A stretch of DNA of 64,000 nucleotides from Thermomicrobiales bacterium (GCA_023957115.1 JAMLHN010000013.1:33398-97397), one strand, 5' to 3'; positions 18,033 to 28,011 are shown, numbered from the stretch's first letter. The notes: a model not told the origin generated them from the letters alone. A program made the numbers and translations.

Positions 18033-19175
18033 CTAGACGTATTCGACGGGGACTCTGGGAGAAATACGGCTCACGATCTCGTACCCGATCGTACCGAGCA
18101 CGTCGCCGAGCTCGTTCGCCGACGGAGCTCCGTTGCCTGCACCGCCCAGAACGGTCACGTCGTCGCCGACCTTGAGATCGATCTGGCCGGGAATGGCAAT
18201 GGTGCACTGATCCATCGAGATGCGGCCGCGGACCTGGAGACGCTGCCCATCGAATCCCATCCAGCCGATGTTCGATAGTTGTCTGGGATAGCCGTCGGCG
18301 TACCCGATCGGGATCAGCGCCAGACGCTCGTTGTCGCTGGCAACGTACGTTCCGCCGTAGCCGGTGCGATCTCCAGGCTCCATAGAGATCAGATGCTGGA
18401 CGGTTGCGCGCCACTCGAGTGCGGGTTTCATCCCGCGAAAGAGCGCAACATGCCGGGATGGTGATATGCCATAGAGGCAAATGCCCGCGCGCACCATGCC
18501 GAAGTCGCTTGATCTCGTGCGCAGAAGTGCGGCGCTATTGCTGATATGCGCGATGCCTGGATCGACACCTGCCTCCGAAATGGTTGCATGTGCCTGGCGA
18601 AAGAGCTCGATTTGCGCATTCATGCGCGCTGGGTTTTCTTCATCTGCTTCGGCCAGGTGGGAGTAGATTCCCTGGAGTCGTAGGTACGGATCGATATCGA
18701 TCGTCCGCGCCACGTCAACGGCTCTATTCGGCAAGATGCCAAATCGGCGCATACCCGTATCGATCTTGAGGTGCACGCCAACCGCCGCTTCGGGCGGATG
18801 TGCTCGCAGGACGTCCTGCAGTCGCGCGAGCTGATCGGTATCGCCTACTCCCAGACAAATGCCGAGCTGCGCCGCTCGATATGCCTCTGCCGGTGCGCTC
18901 GAACCCAGAACCAGAATGGGCGTGTCGATTCCGCAATCGCGCAGCTGGACCGCTTCTCCGACCGTTGCGACTCCAAGATAGCTCGCCCCACCGGCAATGG
19001 CGGCCCTCGCCGAAGCCACGGCGCCGTGTCCATAGGCATTCGCCTTGACGACCGCCATCAGGCGCGTTCCCGGCGTCACGTGGCGAAGAATGATCGCCGC
19101 ATTGGATTCGATCGCCTGCCGGTCGACGATCAACCGGGTCGGTCGTATCGCCGCCGGGAGCTCTCCGGCATTCAT
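18033..19175 (-). CDS. alr: Alanine racemase
   Basis: A 380-aa PLP enzyme making D-alanine for peptidoglycan. The PLP lysine is in VVKANAYGHG, the catalytic tyrosine region reads ICLYGISPS and TGYGGTY, and the C-terminal beta-domain contains GRISMDQC. Start is ambiguous: ATG at 19175 follows the CBS gene stop by 10 bp, while TTG at 19214 would extend 13 residues into the CBS gene. It is the last gene of the tat-tgt-acpS-nnrD-CBS-alr series; acpS-nnrD-alr clustering is common in Gram-positive-type bacteria. Confidence 0.95.
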   Translation of the reverse strand: MNAGELPAAIRPTRLIVDRQAIESNAAIILRHVTPGTRLMAVVKANAYGHGAVASARAAIAGGASYLGVATVGEAVQLRDCGIDTPILVLGSSAPAEAYRAAQLGICLGVGDTDQLARLQDVLRAHPPEAAVGVHLKIDTGMRRFGILPNRAVDVARTIDIDPYLRLQGIYSHLAEADEENPARMNAQIELFRQAHATISEAGVDPGIAHISNSAALLRTRSSDFGMVRAGICLYGISPSRHVALFRGMKPALEWRATVQHLISMEPGDRTGYGGTYVASDNERLALIPIGYADGYPRQLSNIGWMGFDGQRLQVRGRISMDQCTIAIPGQIDLKVGDDVTVLGGAGNGAPSANELGDVLGTIGYEIVSRISPRVPVEYV

Positions 19176-19185
19176 TTTCTGCGCG

Positions 19186-19701
19186 CTAACTTTCGCCGGA
19201 TTGCTCAGCCGCAATCAGATTGACCAGGTCACGACGCGAGACGATACCGACCACCTTGTTGTCGTCGGAGACGACCGGAACCGGATTGACGTTGTGATCC
19301 ATCATGATGGTCGCGAGATCGAGAACCGTTGCGTCGTCGTCGATATTGATCACCGGCGAGGTCATGAGCTCCCGGGCGGTGGTGGCCAGAATACGCCGGA
19401 CTTCATGGTCGAATTCGCTCGCGTCGTCGTGATCCTGCCGGTTCCACGGGAACCGGAGCTTTCCGGCCCGGAAGTACCCTCCCAGCAGCGACACGGTTTC
19501 CGGCACGTCGAGATCGGCCTTGCGGGTCACCAGATCGGATTCGGTGATGATTCCCAGCAACTCGCCGTCATCGACGACCAGCACGCCCGGTACATCGAGC
19601 TCCACCATCATCCGCGCGACGGCGGTTACCGAGTCGTCCGGGGATACGACCGGTACTTTCTCTCGCATGATCGACAGAACGCTGACGTCTTCCTCACTCA
19701 C
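19186..19701 (-). CDS. Two-CBS-domain protein
   Basis: A 171-aa protein made of two CBS domains (about residues 5-62 and 112-170; VPGVLVVDDGELLGIITESDL and VNPVPVVSDDNKVVGIVSRRDL), separated by a 45-residue charged linker. Such pairs bind adenosyl nucleotides and act as energy or ligand sensors; no enzymatic domain is attached. GTG at 19701 overlaps the nnrD stop as GTGA, so it is coupled to nnrD. What it regulates is unknown; its position between the NADHX repair gene and alr may be incidental. Confidence 0.9.
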   Translation of the reverse strand: MSEEDVSVLSIMREKVPVVSPDDSVTAVARMMVELDVPGVLVVDDGELLGIITESDLVTRKADLDVPETVSLLGGYFRAGKLRFPWNRQDHDDASEFDHEVRRILATTARELMTSPVINIDDDATVLDLATIMMDHNVNPVPVVSDDNKVVGIVSRRDLVNLIAAEQSGES

Positions 19702-20696
19702 GACTTTCCTGCGCTTTCTGTTTCGAGCTCGGCGAGCACATGTGCAATCGCTCGAGGCACGTCGGTAGCCACAACTCCGAGCGTCGAATACTGATCGGCA
19801 AGGGCATTGCCTGCTTCGGTACCAGCATAGATCGCAAGCACCGCCGCATCGAGTGGATTCAGTCCCTGGGCCAGAAACGCCCCAATCGAACCGCTGAGGA
19901 CGTCGCCCGATCCAGCCGTGGCGAGGGCAGGTGACGCCGCAGCGACGGTCTTGACGACCGTGCCATCGCTCACGAACGCTTTCCCGGCCTTCAGCACCAC
20001 GGTTTGCTGCCAATCTCGGGCGGCCTTCGATGCCGACGCCGCGGGATCGTTCAGGATCTCACGCGAATCGGCGCCGGTGAGCGCCGCTAGCTCACCGACA
20101 TGGGGAGTGAGGATCAGCGAAAAGGGCCTCACCTGGGCCCACCACGACTCCCGTTCGGCCAACCAGTGCAGGGCATCCGCATCGACGACCGCGTGGGTGT
20201 CGCCGCCGATCACTGGGTCTTCCGGTTCGGACGCGACCTTGGCCGTCTGGGCGCCAAACCCGAGTGATCGCGCGGCGGTGCGTGGCGCGTTGCCGAACAG
20301 CGCTTCGAGCAGCATGGTGGCCATCTCGTCCCTCGACAATCCTGGTCCGACCACAAGCGCGCGGGACTTTTCGACGTGTGGCCGGATCAGCTCGATCGCC
20401 TTCTGGACCCCATGCGACGAGTCGGTATCGGGAAGTGGAAGGAAGACTGCTTCCGGAACGAGTGCGGCGGTCACGCCGACCGACGAGCGTGGAACCGCGA
20501 GACTGACGATTCCCGCTCCCGACCGGCCCGCGCTCATGGCGGCCAGGGCCGGCGCGCCGATATATCCTGGCGCTCCGCCGATGATCACGAGACCGCCAAC
20601 GCCCCACTTGTGTGCGGTCTCATCCCGTTTCGGCAGGAGGCGCAGCGCATCGGCGCGGCTGATGGTCTCCACGGAGACCGATTTACTCGAGGTCAT
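19698..20696 (-). CDS. nnrD: ADP-dependent (S)-NAD(P)H-hydrate dehydratase
   Basis: A 332-aa ribokinase-fold enzyme repairing hydrated NAD(P)H. Conserved pieces: GVGGLVIIGGAPGYIGAPALAA near the N-terminus, GPGLSR, ILTPHVGELAALTG and ATAGSGDVLSGSIGAFLAQG. The NnrE epimerase domain that is often fused is absent. ATG at 20696 overlaps the acpS stop (ATGA). A stretch around residues 135-165 has lower similarity to the usual DADAL context but the catalytic VVDADALHWL is intact. Confidence 0.93.
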   Translation of the reverse strand: MTSSKSVSVETISRADALRLLPKRDETAHKWGVGGLVIIGGAPGYIGAPALAAMSAGRSGAGIVSLAVPRSSVGVTAALVPEAVFLPLPDTDSSHGVQKAIELIRPHVEKSRALVVGPGLSRDEMATMLLEALFGNAPRTAARSLGFGAQTAKVASEPEDPVIGGDTHAVVDADALHWLAERESWWAQVRPFSLILTPHVGELAALTGADSREILNDPAASASKAARDWQQTVVLKAGKAFVSDGTVVKTVAAASPALATAGSGDVLSGSIGAFLAQGLNPLDAAVLAIYAGTEAGNALADQYSTLGVVATDVPRAIAHVLAELETESAGKS

Positions 20697-21109
20697 GCTG
20701 CCTGTTGTCCCTTCAACGCGACGACGATTGCCATCGCGTCCGTTCGTGAATGGGTAATCGAAACACTGAAGTCGGTGAATCCCAGGAGCTCGGCGCGGAC
20801 CTTGGCATCGCCATGAAGAACCAACACCGGTTTGCCCCTGCGATTCACCTGCGTTTCCATTTCTCGCCACTTGATCCCGCGAATCCCGGTTCCGAGCGCT
20901 TTTGAGGTCGCTTCCTTGACGGCGAACCTGCCCGCCAGCTCCTCGGTTCGATTGCGGAAACGCGTGCGCTCGTATTCGGTGAAACACCGGTGGAGAAATC
21001 GTTCGCCAAAATCGTCCAAGACATGCTGGATCCGCGCGATCTCGATGATATCGATGCCGACGGCAATTGCTCCCGATTTGTCGGGGTCGAACTCAGGCAC
21101 GTAGCTCAT
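20693..21109 (-). CDS. acpS: Holo-[acyl-carrier-protein] synthase
   Basis: A 138-aa phosphopantetheinyl transferase that charges ACP for fatty-acid synthesis. Magnesium-binding Asp is in VGIDIIEIARI and the second motif is GRFAVKEATSKALGTG; SVSITHSRTDAMAIVVA closes the fold. ATG at 21109 overlaps the tgt stop by 4 bp, and its stop overlaps nnrD by 4 bp. About 12 residues precede the conserved start, slightly long for the family. Confidence 0.95.
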   Translation of the reverse strand: MSYVPEFDPDKSGAIAVGIDIIEIARIQHVLDDFGERFLHRCFTEYERTRFRNRTEELAGRFAVKEATSKALGTGIRGIKWREMETQVNRRGKPVLVLHGDAKVRAELLGFTDFSVSITHSRTDAMAIVVALKGQQAA

Positions 21110-22287
21110 ACCGTTGCTCCTGTTCGAGGACCGGCCACTCGGTACCGGTCGAGAAACGCGGTACGCACCTGCGAAAAGGTGCCATCGACCAATGCGGCGC
21201 GCATCGTCTCCATCTGACGAATCAGGAAGCGTAGATTGTGGACTGACGTCAACCGGAGTCCCAGAATCTCTCTGGCGCGGAAGAGATGGTGAATGTAGGC
21301 GCGATCGAATTGCTGGCAGGTTTCGCAATCGCAGGCTTCGTCGATCGGAACGAACGCATTCCGGTGCGCCCGATTGACAAGGTCGATCCGTCCGTCGAGG
21401 GTGAAGACCGATCCATTGCGCGCCAGGCGTGTCGGAAGTACGCAATCGAACATATCGATCCCCTGCGCGACGCCATTCCAGAGATCCTCGGGCGAGCCAA
21501 CCCCCATCAGATAGCGCGGTTTGTTGTCAGGAAGTCTCGGAATGACGACATCGATCATCTCCGCCATTTCCGCCTTGGTCTCGCCGACGCTGAGCCCCCC
21601 GATGGCAATGCCTGCCACATCGGTCGATGCAACGTAGTCGGCGCTCATGGCCCGGAGATCGGCGTCCATGCCACCCTGGACGATCCCGAACAGGACTCCA
21701 CGCCGTGGACGCTCACTCGTTGCCGCTGCCTGGATGCATCGGTCCAGCCAGCGATGCGTTCGCATGGTGGCATCGAGGATCTTGCGCGGTTTTGCAGGCA
21801 GTCCGACCAGATGATCGAGCGCCATCATGATGTCGGATCCGAGCATCGCCTGAATATCGACTGCGCGCTCCGGCGTCAGCATATGAAGCGAGCCATCGAT
21901 ATGCGATCGGAAGCGGACGCCCTCTTCGGTCACCTTGGCTTGCTGTGCCAGCGAGAAGATCTGAAATCCACCGCTGTCGGTGAGGATGGGACGGTTCCAT
22001 CGCATGAAAGCATGCAGTCCACCGGCCTCGTCGATGAGCTCCGGTCCCGGCCGCAGCATCAGGTGATAGGTATTGGCGAGCACGATCTGCGCACCCAGGC
22101 GCTCGACCTCGCCCGGGTGCAACGTCTTGATCGTTGCCTGGGTGCCAACCGGCATGAAGACGGGCGTGTCGAAAACACCATGGCGCGTCGCAACTCGGCC
22201 GAGCCGGGCACGCGAAGCCGGATCGGTGGTCTCGAGCGTATAGCCGAACGGCGACGCGGCCACGGGCTGGCCGATAGTTGACGTCAT
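21106..22287 (-). CDS. tgt: tRNA-guanine transglycosylase
   Basis: A 393-aa bacterial TGT inserting preQ1 at wobble position 34 of GUN tRNAs. Catalytic and binding motifs: RPILTDSGGFQIFS, FRSHIDGSLHMLTPE, GIAIGGLSVGE, LMGVGSPEDLW, DCVLPTRLARNG and the zinc site CDCETCQQF...HLF. ATG at 22287 has no ribosome site; the family normally begins close to FGYTLETTD, eight residues after it. It is followed by acpS in 4-bp overlap and preceded by the tat gene at 61 bp. Confidence 0.96.
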   Translation of the reverse strand: MTSTIGQPVAASPFGYTLETTDPASRARLGRVATRHGVFDTPVFMPVGTQATIKTLHPGEVERLGAQIVLANTYHLMLRPGPELIDEAGGLHAFMRWNRPILTDSGGFQIFSLAQQAKVTEEGVRFRSHIDGSLHMLTPERAVDIQAMLGSDIMMALDHLVGLPAKPRKILDATMRTHRWLDRCIQAAATSERPRRGVLFGIVQGGMDADLRAMSADYVASTDVAGIAIGGLSVGETKAEMAEMIDVVIPRLPDNKPRYLMGVGSPEDLWNGVAQGIDMFDCVLPTRLARNGSVFTLDGRIDLVNRAHRNAFVPIDEACDCETCQQFDRAYIHHLFRAREILGLRLTSVHNLRFLIRQMETMRAALVDGTFSQVRTAFLDRYRVAGPRTGATV

Positions 22288-22348
22288 AGCGAGATCTATG
22301 GCGACCAACGATCGCCCTCCAACATGTGTGGCGTTTCGCGATTGATGA

Positions 22349-22990
22349 CTATCGAGGCTGGTTATACCCCGCTTGCAGGCGCCGGTTTCGTGCGCGCTGC
22401 ACAGCGTCAGCACGGTCGCCGTTCGTTGACGCGCTCGCAGTCGCCGTAGACTTCGAGGCGCCATTGGTAGCGACCTTGCTTACCTTCGGCGCCTCCCCGA
22501 CATTGTCCAGGAACGATACGTCTGCGAGGGGATCGGATTTGGACGCGATCGGTTTTGGCTCGTCGACCTTGCCTGCCTTCTTGGCCGTCGATGATTTCGC
22601 GGAGCTAACCGTCTTGGAGCCTGTTGTCGAGCTCGACGACGTGGATTTGGTCCCAGCCGTTGACTTGGAGCCGCTCTTGTTGGCTGCGCTGGCCGCGCTT
22701 TGCGCGGTCTTCTTGGCGGAGTTGACTTCTTTTTGCAGGGTGTCCGTGGCGCCGGTCAATTCCGATTTGACCCCTGCAATCTCCCGATCGACCTGATTTC
22801 TCAGGTCACGAACGTTGACCCCGGACTCCCGTTCGAACTCGCCCTGGAGATCGGTCGTCATTCGACGAGCGTCTCGCAGGAGCTTCCCAGCCTGTCCGGC
22901 CAGCTCGGGGAGTCGGTCGGGACCAAAGATAATGAGTCCAACGATCGCGATGATCACGATCTCTTGCACTCCCATTCCCAGGAAACCCAT
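22349..22990 (-). CDS. Twin-arginine translocase TatA/TatB-like protein
   Basis: A 213-aa protein with the Tat subunit layout: an N-terminal hydrophobic helix (QEIVIIAIVGLIIFGPDRLP, with the hinge FGPxxLP), an amphipathic helix to about residue 55, and a long polar tail very rich in Ser, Lys, Ala and Thr (about 105-200). The FGPDRLPEL version and long charged helix resemble TatB. ATG at 22990 has GAGGAT upstream. No tatC is in the window; a short TatA lies at 45152. The tail is low complexity and may be disordered. Confidence 0.88.
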   Translation of the reverse strand: MGFLGMGVQEIVIIAIVGLIIFGPDRLPELAGQAGKLLRDARRMTTDLQGEFERESGVNVRDLRNQVDREIAGVKSELTGATDTLQKEVNSAKKTAQSAASAANKSGSKSTAGTKSTSSSSTTGSKTVSSAKSSTAKKAGKVDEPKPIASKSDPLADVSFLDNVGEAPKVSKVATNGASKSTATASASTNGDRADAVQRARNRRLQAGYNQPR

Positions 22991-23144
22991 AACCAAAAAT
23001 CCTCGTTGCGATAATGGATGTGTGCGCTCGGGTCGGCGAATTTCTTGTCGGCTTGAGCGCCGAAGAAGTATAGCATTGGCATTTTGCCACCTTGCCGCTC
23101 CGAAGCGTGCGGCAGACCGTGGAGAGGACACGTACGATTACGGC

Positions 23145-23741
23145 ATGAAAGCCATCGTTGGGCTCGGGAATCCGGGCAAGCAGTACGCGGGGACGCGTCA
23201 CAATATCGGTTTTATGGTGGTCGATCGGCTCGCGTCCATCTACGACGCCCCGCCGCCCAAGACGCGATTCAAGTCGTCGGTGACGGAGGTGACGATCGGT
23301 ACGGAAAAGGTCGTTCTCCTGAAGCCGCAGACCTACATGAACCTGAGCGGAGACGCGGTCCGGTTGATGGGCCATTGGTACAAGCTCTATGCGGATGAAA
23401 TCCTGATCGTGCTGGACGAGCTCGACCTTCCATTCGGAACCCTGCGATTGCGGGAACGCGGAAGCGCCGGGGGGCACAACGGGCTGGCATCGGTCATTCA
23501 GCGATTGGGAACGAACGAGTTCCCCCGCTTGCGTATTGGGATCGGTCGGGGCCGTTCGCAAGCAAAGGCTCATGTGTTGTCGAGGTTCACCGACATCGAA
23601 ACCGCCGAGCTGCCTGCGATCATCGATCGTGCGGTCGATGCCTGCACGATCTGGACGATGGACGGCCCCGTGCCGGCAATGAACAAGGTGAATGCGACGG
23701 CCGCGGCGGCCGTCGATACGGAAGGAAAGACGGGTGTCTGA
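23145..23741 (+). CDS. pth: Peptidyl-tRNA hydrolase
   Basis: A 198-aa Pth that recycles tRNA from prematurely released peptidyl-tRNA. Seen: [20 protein letters not shown] (catalytic His), [37 protein letters not shown] and RIGIGR. ATG at 23145 has no close ribosome site, but TACGAT ends six bases before it, so a leaderless transcript is possible. It diverges from the Tat gene and heads a plus-strand series with an 8-bp overlap into the next gene. Confidence 0.96.
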   Translation: MKAIVGLGNPGKQYAGTRHNIGFMVVDRLASIYDAPPPKTRFKSSVTEVTIGTEKVVLLKPQTYMNLSGDAVRLMGHWYKLYADEILIVLDELDLPFGTLRLRERGSAGGHNGLASVIQRLGTNEFPRLRIGIGRGRSQAKAHVLSRFTDIETAELPAIIDRAVDACTIWTMDGPVPAMNKVNATAAAAVDTEGKTGV

Positions 23742-24609
23742 ACCAGACGCAACGATTCGATCGATTGGCGTGATCGGCGCCGGCACGATGGGAAGCGGCA
23801 TTGCCCAGGTCATTGCCCAGGCTGGCTTTCCGGTAACGATGGTCGATCGACGCGATGAAGACCTGGTGCGTGGCCTGAAGGCAGTCGAGAAGAGCCTCGG
23901 ACGTCTTGTAAAGAAGGGAACGCTGGACGATGCTGCGGCGCAGGCCGTGCGCGGCCGGATCTCGACGTCGACCGACGTCCCGCGTCTGGCCGGCGCCGAT
24001 CTGGTGATCGAGGCGATTTACGAGGACCAATCGGCCAAATCGGAGCTCTTCCGTTCACTCGACGGCGTGGTCGACCACGCAGCGATTCTGGCGAGCAACA
24101 CCTCGTCCATCTCGATTTCCGCGCTCGCGGCGACGGTCAGCCATCCGGATCGTTTCGTCGGGCTCCACTTCTTCAATCCCGTTCCCGTTCTTCCACTGGT
24201 GGAAGTCGTAAGAGGGCTGCAAACGGCGGACGAAACAATCGAGCAGGTAACCGAATTCACGCAGACCATCGGAAAATCGCCGGTGGTGGTGCAGGATATG
24301 CCTGGTTTCGCGGTCAATCGGATCCTGATTCCAATGATCAACGAAGCGGTGTTCGCATTGAGCGACGGTGTCGCCGGGCGCGACGAGCTCGATTCGGTGA
24401 TGACCCTGGGAGCTGGACATCCGATGGGACCGCTTACGCTTGCCGATCTGATCGGTCTCGATGTCTGCCTGTCGATCATGGAGGTTCTGCATCGAGATCT
24501 GGGAGATGACAAATACCGACCCGCTCCCCTGCTCCGGAAGATGGTGGCGTCGGGTAAGCTGGGCAGGAAAACGGGCGAAGGTTTTTATGTCTATGAGGGC
24601 GCTGCGTAG
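23734..24609 (+). CDS. 3-hydroxyacyl-CoA (3-hydroxybutyryl-CoA) dehydrogenase
   Basis: A 291-aa single-function dehydrogenase oxidising 3-hydroxyacyl-CoA with NAD(P). The Rossmann motif is [13 protein letters not shown]; the catalytic His and substrate loop are in [17 protein letters not shown], and [16 protein letters not shown] and [16 protein letters not shown] belong to the C-terminal dimerisation domain. Start is GTG at 23734 after GGAAGGAAAG, overlapping pth. The following B12-mutase subunit and MeaB suggest a role in short-chain acyl-CoA metabolism rather than classical beta-oxidation. Confidence 0.92.
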   Translation: MSEPDATIRSIGVIGAGTMGSGIAQVIAQAGFPVTMVDRRDEDLVRGLKAVEKSLGRLVKKGTLDDAAAQAVRGRISTSTDVPRLAGADLVIEAIYEDQSAKSELFRSLDGVVDHAAILASNTSSISISALAATVSHPDRFVGLHFFNPVPVLPLVEVVRGLQTADETIEQVTEFTQTIGKSPVVVQDMPGFAVNRILIPMINEAVFALSDGVAGRDELDSVMTLGAGHPMGPLTLADLIGLDVCLSIMEVLHRDLGDDKYRPAPLLRKMVASGKLGRKTGEGFYVYEGAA

Positions 24610-24612
24610 CCG

Positions 24613-25026
24613 ATGGATTCTTCCACGCCGATTCGCATATTGATCGCTAAACCGGGATTGGACGGCCACGATCGCGGCGCCAAAGTCATGGCGCGTGCGT
24701 TTCGAGATGCCGGCTTCGAAGTGATCTATACCGGCCTCTTCCAAACACCGGAAATGATTGCGAATGCGGCTCTGCAGGAGGACGTTTCGGTCGTCGGGCT
24801 CAGTATCCTCTCTGGCGCCCATATGACGCTTTTTCCGCGCATCATGGAGGAGCTAACAGCACGCGGTCTCGACGACCTCCTGGTCGTGGCCGGCGGGACT
24901 ATCCCCGATGAGGATCGCGCCGAGATTCTGGAGATGGGGGTTGCCGCCATTTTCGGCCCCGGTACCCCGATGTCGACCGCCATCGAGTACGTCCGGGAGC
25001 ATGCATCGCATCGTGACTCGTCCTGA
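24613..25026 (+). CDS. Cobalamin-binding small subunit of an acyl-CoA mutase
   Basis: A 137-aa stand-alone B12-binding domain of the methylmalonyl-CoA mutase type. The base-off/His-on motif D17-G-H19-D-R-G22 is intact ([12 protein letters not shown]), followed by the SxL motif (VVGLSILSG) and GG motif (VVAGGTIP). In archaea and several Gram-positive-type bacteria this subunit pairs with a separate 550-aa catalytic subunit, which is not in the window. It lies 3 bp after the dehydrogenase gene and its 3' end overlaps meaB by 26 bp. Confidence 0.93.
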   Translation: MDSSTPIRILIAKPGLDGHDRGAKVMARAFRDAGFEVIYTGLFQTPEMIANAALQEDVSVVGLSILSGAHMTLFPRIMEELTARGLDDLLVVAGGTIPDEDRAEILEMGVAAIFGPGTPMSTAIEYVREHASHRDSS

Positions 25027-25972
25027 CGAGCTGATCCAGCACGCGGTCGCGGGCAATCAACGCGCGATTGCTCGGTTGGCGACCCGCCTGGAGAACGATC
25101 CGCTTGCGGCTCCCGCGATTGCGTCGGAGCTCTACCCTCACTCCGGACGCGCCCACGTCATCGGGATCACCGGCCCACCGGGCGTCGGAAAGAGCTCGTT
25201 ACTTGCCAGCCTGGCGGCCGAGCTGAGCTCGCGTGGCAAGCGGCTCGCCATCGTCGCAGTCGATCCGAGCAGTCCGCGTTCAGGGGGCGCTACGCTCGGA
25301 GACCGTATCCGCATGTCGGAAAGCGCCCTCGATCCGAATGTCTTCGTCCGCAGTCTCGCGTCGCGCGATCGCAGCGACGGCCTGGCGCCCTCGGTGGCCG
25401 ATCTGGTGTTGCTCTTTGATGCGGCGGGATATGACTACGTTGCCGTCGAGACGGTCGGTTCGGGACAGGATCAGTTGGAGATCTCAGATCTGGTCCATAC
25501 GACCGTGCTGGTGCAGATCCCCGGCGCCGGCGATTCCGTGCAGCTGCTCAAGGCGGGAGCAATGGAGATTGCCGACATCTACGTCGTCAACAAGGCAGAT
25601 CTTCCGGGAGCCTCACGCGTCTCGCGAGATATTCGGATGATCCTAAGCCTTTCTCCGAGCGGTCCTGGTGAGTGGGATCCATCGATCGTACCCACGTCGG
25701 TTGTCGATGGGACTGGCTTCGGCAAGCTTGCCGATGAGATCGACGCGCACTATCGATTTCTCGAATCGAACGGTCGTCTGGCGGACCGGAAACTGAGAAT
25801 CGCACGGTCCGAGCTGAAGCGGGCAATCACACGACGGACGAGTCTCGATCAACCGGACATCCGAGACCTCGTCGATCGGGTCGTTACGCAACTCTCGAAT
25901 CGCGAGATCGTTCCCGAAGATGCCGCACGCACCGTTCTCAGAGCGCTACTTCACGAAGCTCCAGATCGCTGA
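25001..25972 (+). CDS. meaB: MeaB/ArgK-type GTPase, mutase chaperone
   Basis: A 323-aa G3E GTPase that protects and reloads adenosylcobalamin-dependent mutases. P-loop [35 protein letters not shown], the [14 protein letters not shown] switch region (usually GVGQSE, here GSGQDQ) and the base motif NKADLPG are visible. ATG at 25001 is preceded by GGGAG with only one spacer base, so GTG at 25013 is an alternative start. Overlap with the mutase small subunit supports joint function. The 3' end overlaps the convergent larB by 22 bp. Confidence 0.94.
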   Translation: MHRIVTRPDELIQHAVAGNQRAIARLATRLENDPLAAPAIASELYPHSGRAHVIGITGPPGVGKSSLLASLAAELSSRGKRLAIVAVDPSSPRSGGATLGDRIRMSESALDPNVFVRSLASRDRSDGLAPSVADLVLLFDAAGYDYVAVETVGSGQDQLEISDLVHTTVLVQIPGAGDSVQLLKAGAMEIADIYVVNKADLPGASRVSRDIRMILSLSPSGPGEWDPSIVPTSVVDGTGFGKLADEIDAHYRFLESNGRLADRKLRIARSELKRAITRRTSLDQPDIRDLVDRVVTQLSNREIVPEDAARTVLRALLHEAPDR

Positions 25973-26712
25973 GCCGCTGCTCGATTCGCGATCAGCCCAG
26001 CCATGATCCCGGCGCCGATTCCGTTATCGATATTGACCACCGCTACACCGGGCGCGCATGCCTGCATCATCGTCGTCATAGCGCCGATACCGTCTCCACC
26101 AAACCCATAACCGGTGGATGTGGGCAGTGCGACGATTGGCAGCGCGACCAGTCCGGCAACCACACCCGGAAGCACTCCGTCCATTCCCGCGGCCACGATC
26201 AACGCATCAGGATCGAAGGAGAGCGCGTCGCGGAGTGGACGCACCAGGCGGTGCAATCCGGCTACGCCCATGTCGTGATAGGTGCGGACCTCGCACCCCA
26301 TCTCGATCAGCATGGTTCCGGCTTGTGCCGCGGCCGGTCGATCCGACGAGCCGGCCGTGAGAATGGCCACCCGGCCGCCAGACGCAACCAGGGCGCGGTC
26401 TGCGGCGAACGCCACCAGCGTCGACCCGATCGGATCGTACATGCACTCGTACCCCTTGGATCCCAGCGCGGTTTCGATGATCGCCGCACGCTCCGCCGGA
26501 ATGAGCGCGGCGATTGCGCGCCCGTCGATGTGCAGGAGTCGCTCGAATGCCGCGAGCACCTGATCCAGGTGTTTGCCGCGACCGTAGATGACCTCCGGCG
26601 CGCCGGTCCGCGTGCGTCGGCCATGGTCGATACGAACGCCGGCGATCTCGTCGGTCCCGGCTCCGCCGTTCAGCGCGCCGATCAGATCGTCGAATGGATC
26701 ACTCTGCCTCAT
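25951..26712 (-). CDS. larB: LarB-type pyridinium carboxylase (nickel-pincer cofactor synthesis)
   Basis: A 253-aa protein with a PurE-like C-terminal domain. LarB carboxylates nicotinic acid adenine dinucleotide in making the nickel-pincer cofactor of lactate racemase. Diagnostic pieces: VIYGRGK near residue 43, VAILTAGSSDRPAA, CEVRTYHDMGVAGLHRL, IVAAGMDGVLPGVVAGL and LPTSTGYGFGGDGIGA. LarC and LarE are not nearby. ATG at 26712 overlaps the tlyA stop by 4 bp. Confidence 0.92.
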   Translation of the reverse strand: MRQSDPFDDLIGALNGGAGTDEIAGVRIDHGRRTRTGAPEVIYGRGKHLDQVLAAFERLLHIDGRAIAALIPAERAAIIETALGSKGYECMYDPIGSTLVAFAADRALVASGGRVAILTAGSSDRPAAAQAGTMLIEMGCEVRTYHDMGVAGLHRLVRPLRDALSFDPDALIVAAGMDGVLPGVVAGLVALPIVALPTSTGYGFGGDGIGAMTTMMQACAPGVAVVNIDNGIGAGIMAGLIANRAAAQRSGAS

Positions 26713-27497
26713 TGGGGAGCCTCCGAAAGCGCTGAGTCGATCGCGGCGGAGAGATCGAGCGTCGGATCGGGTCGTTCGGTGTGCAGAAAATAGCCGAGGA
26801 ACTCGACATTCCCGGCCGGGCCTTTGATTGGCGATGCGGTCAGTCCCGCGAGCTGTAGATCGTGCTCGGCAGCTGATGCGATCACCTCGTGCAGGACCCG
26901 GACGTGTACGGTGCGGTCACGAACGACGCCGTGCTTCCCCACCTCTCCCCTCCCCGCTTCGAACTGCGGTTTGACAAGCGCAACGAGCGCCGCGCCCGGA
27001 CGGGAGATGCGCACCACAGCCGGAAAGAGTTTCGAAAGCGAAATGAACGATGCGTCGATCGCCGTGAAGTCCACGGGCTGCGGCAGCGATTCCAGGTATC
27101 GGGCGTTGGTCCGATCCATCACGACGACCCGCGGATCGTTTCGGAGCTCGAGCGCGATCTGCCCGTACCCAACGTCGATCGCATACACCGTTTGGGCGTC
27201 ATGCTGGAGCATGACATCGGTGAAGCCGCCGGTGCTGGCCCCGATGTCCGCACAGATGTTGCCCTCCAGATCGATTCCGAAGGCAGTGAGTGCTCGGTCG
27301 AGTTTCTCTCCTCCGCGGCTCACGAACCGGGGAGCCTTTGCGATCGATACCAGGGAATCCGCGCCAACGGGTTCTCCCGCTTTTTGGGCGGTACGCTCGC
27401 CGACGCGGACGACGCCGGCCATGATCAATGCCTGAGCCTTGCTCCGGGTAGGAACGAGACCGCGTTCGACCATGGCGACATCGAGCCGTTGGCTCAT
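26709..27497 (-). CDS. tlyA: TlyA family rRNA 2'-O-methyltransferase
   Basis: A 262-aa protein with an N-terminal S4 RNA-binding domain ([22 protein letters not shown]) and an FtsJ/RrmJ-type methyltransferase ([15 protein letters not shown] as SAM loop; conserved Lys and Asp in [11 protein letters not shown] and AIDASF). TlyA methylates cytidines in 16S and 23S rRNA; some members were called haemolysins. ATG at 27497 overlaps the ruvC stop by 4 bp. Confidence 0.94.
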   Translation of the reverse strand: MSQRLDVAMVERGLVPTRSKAQALIMAGVVRVGERTAQKAGEPVGADSLVSIAKAPRFVSRGGEKLDRALTAFGIDLEGNICADIGASTGGFTDVMLQHDAQTVYAIDVGYGQIALELRNDPRVVVMDRTNARYLESLPQPVDFTAIDASFISLSKLFPAVVRISRPGAALVALVKPQFEAGRGEVGKHGVVRDRTVHVRVLHEVIASAAEHDLQLAGLTASPIKGPAGNVEFLGYFLHTERPDPTLDLSAAIDSALSEAPQ

Positions 27498-27985
27498 GAA
27501 ATGAATGCTCCATAGCCGCTGGTCATGTGCGCGTCGCAAACAGCGATGGCCAGCGCATCCGCCGCGTCATCCGGCCGGGGAATATGATCGAGTCCCAGGA
27601 TGATGCGCACCATTTCCTGAATCTGGGCCTTGTCCGCCTTGCCATAGCCCACGATTGCGTGCTTGACCTCGCTCGGGCTGTATTCGCGGACTGGGATGCC
27701 GCGTTCCGCGGCGGCCAGCAGAACCACGCCGCGCGCCTGTCCCACCGCGATCGCGGTGGTCACATTGCGGGCAAAGAAGAGCTTTTCGACGGCCATGACA
27801 TCCGGGTCGTGATCGTTGAGCAACAGCCGGATATTGCCGTAGATCTGCAAGAGCCGATCGGGCATGGAGTCGGTGGGATGGGTCTCGGCGATACCGTAGT
27901 CGATCAAAGCCGGCTCGCGGCCCGCGGTGTCGATAACGCCGTATCCGAGCCGAGCGGTTCCAGGGTCGATACCAAGCACGATCAT
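27494..27985 (-). CDS. ruvC: Holliday junction resolvase RuvC
   Basis: A 163-aa endonuclease resolving Holliday junctions. The four acidic catalytic residues are visible: Asp7 in [13 protein letters not shown], Glu in VEKLFFARN, and two Asp in [29 protein letters not shown] carries the basic surface. ruvA and ruvB are not adjacent. It follows yebC by 26 bp, a widespread yebC-ruvC arrangement. Confidence 0.97.
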   Translation of the reverse strand: MIVLGIDPGTARLGYGVIDTAGREPALIDYGIAETHPTDSMPDRLLQIYGNIRLLLNDHDPDVMAVEKLFFARNVTTAIAVGQARGVVLLAAAERGIPVREYSPSEVKHAIVGYGKADKAQIQEMVRIILGLDHIPRPDDAADALAIAVCDAHMTSGYGAFIS

Positions 27986-28011
27986 AGTGGCACCGCCCCG
28001 GATGTGAGGCG

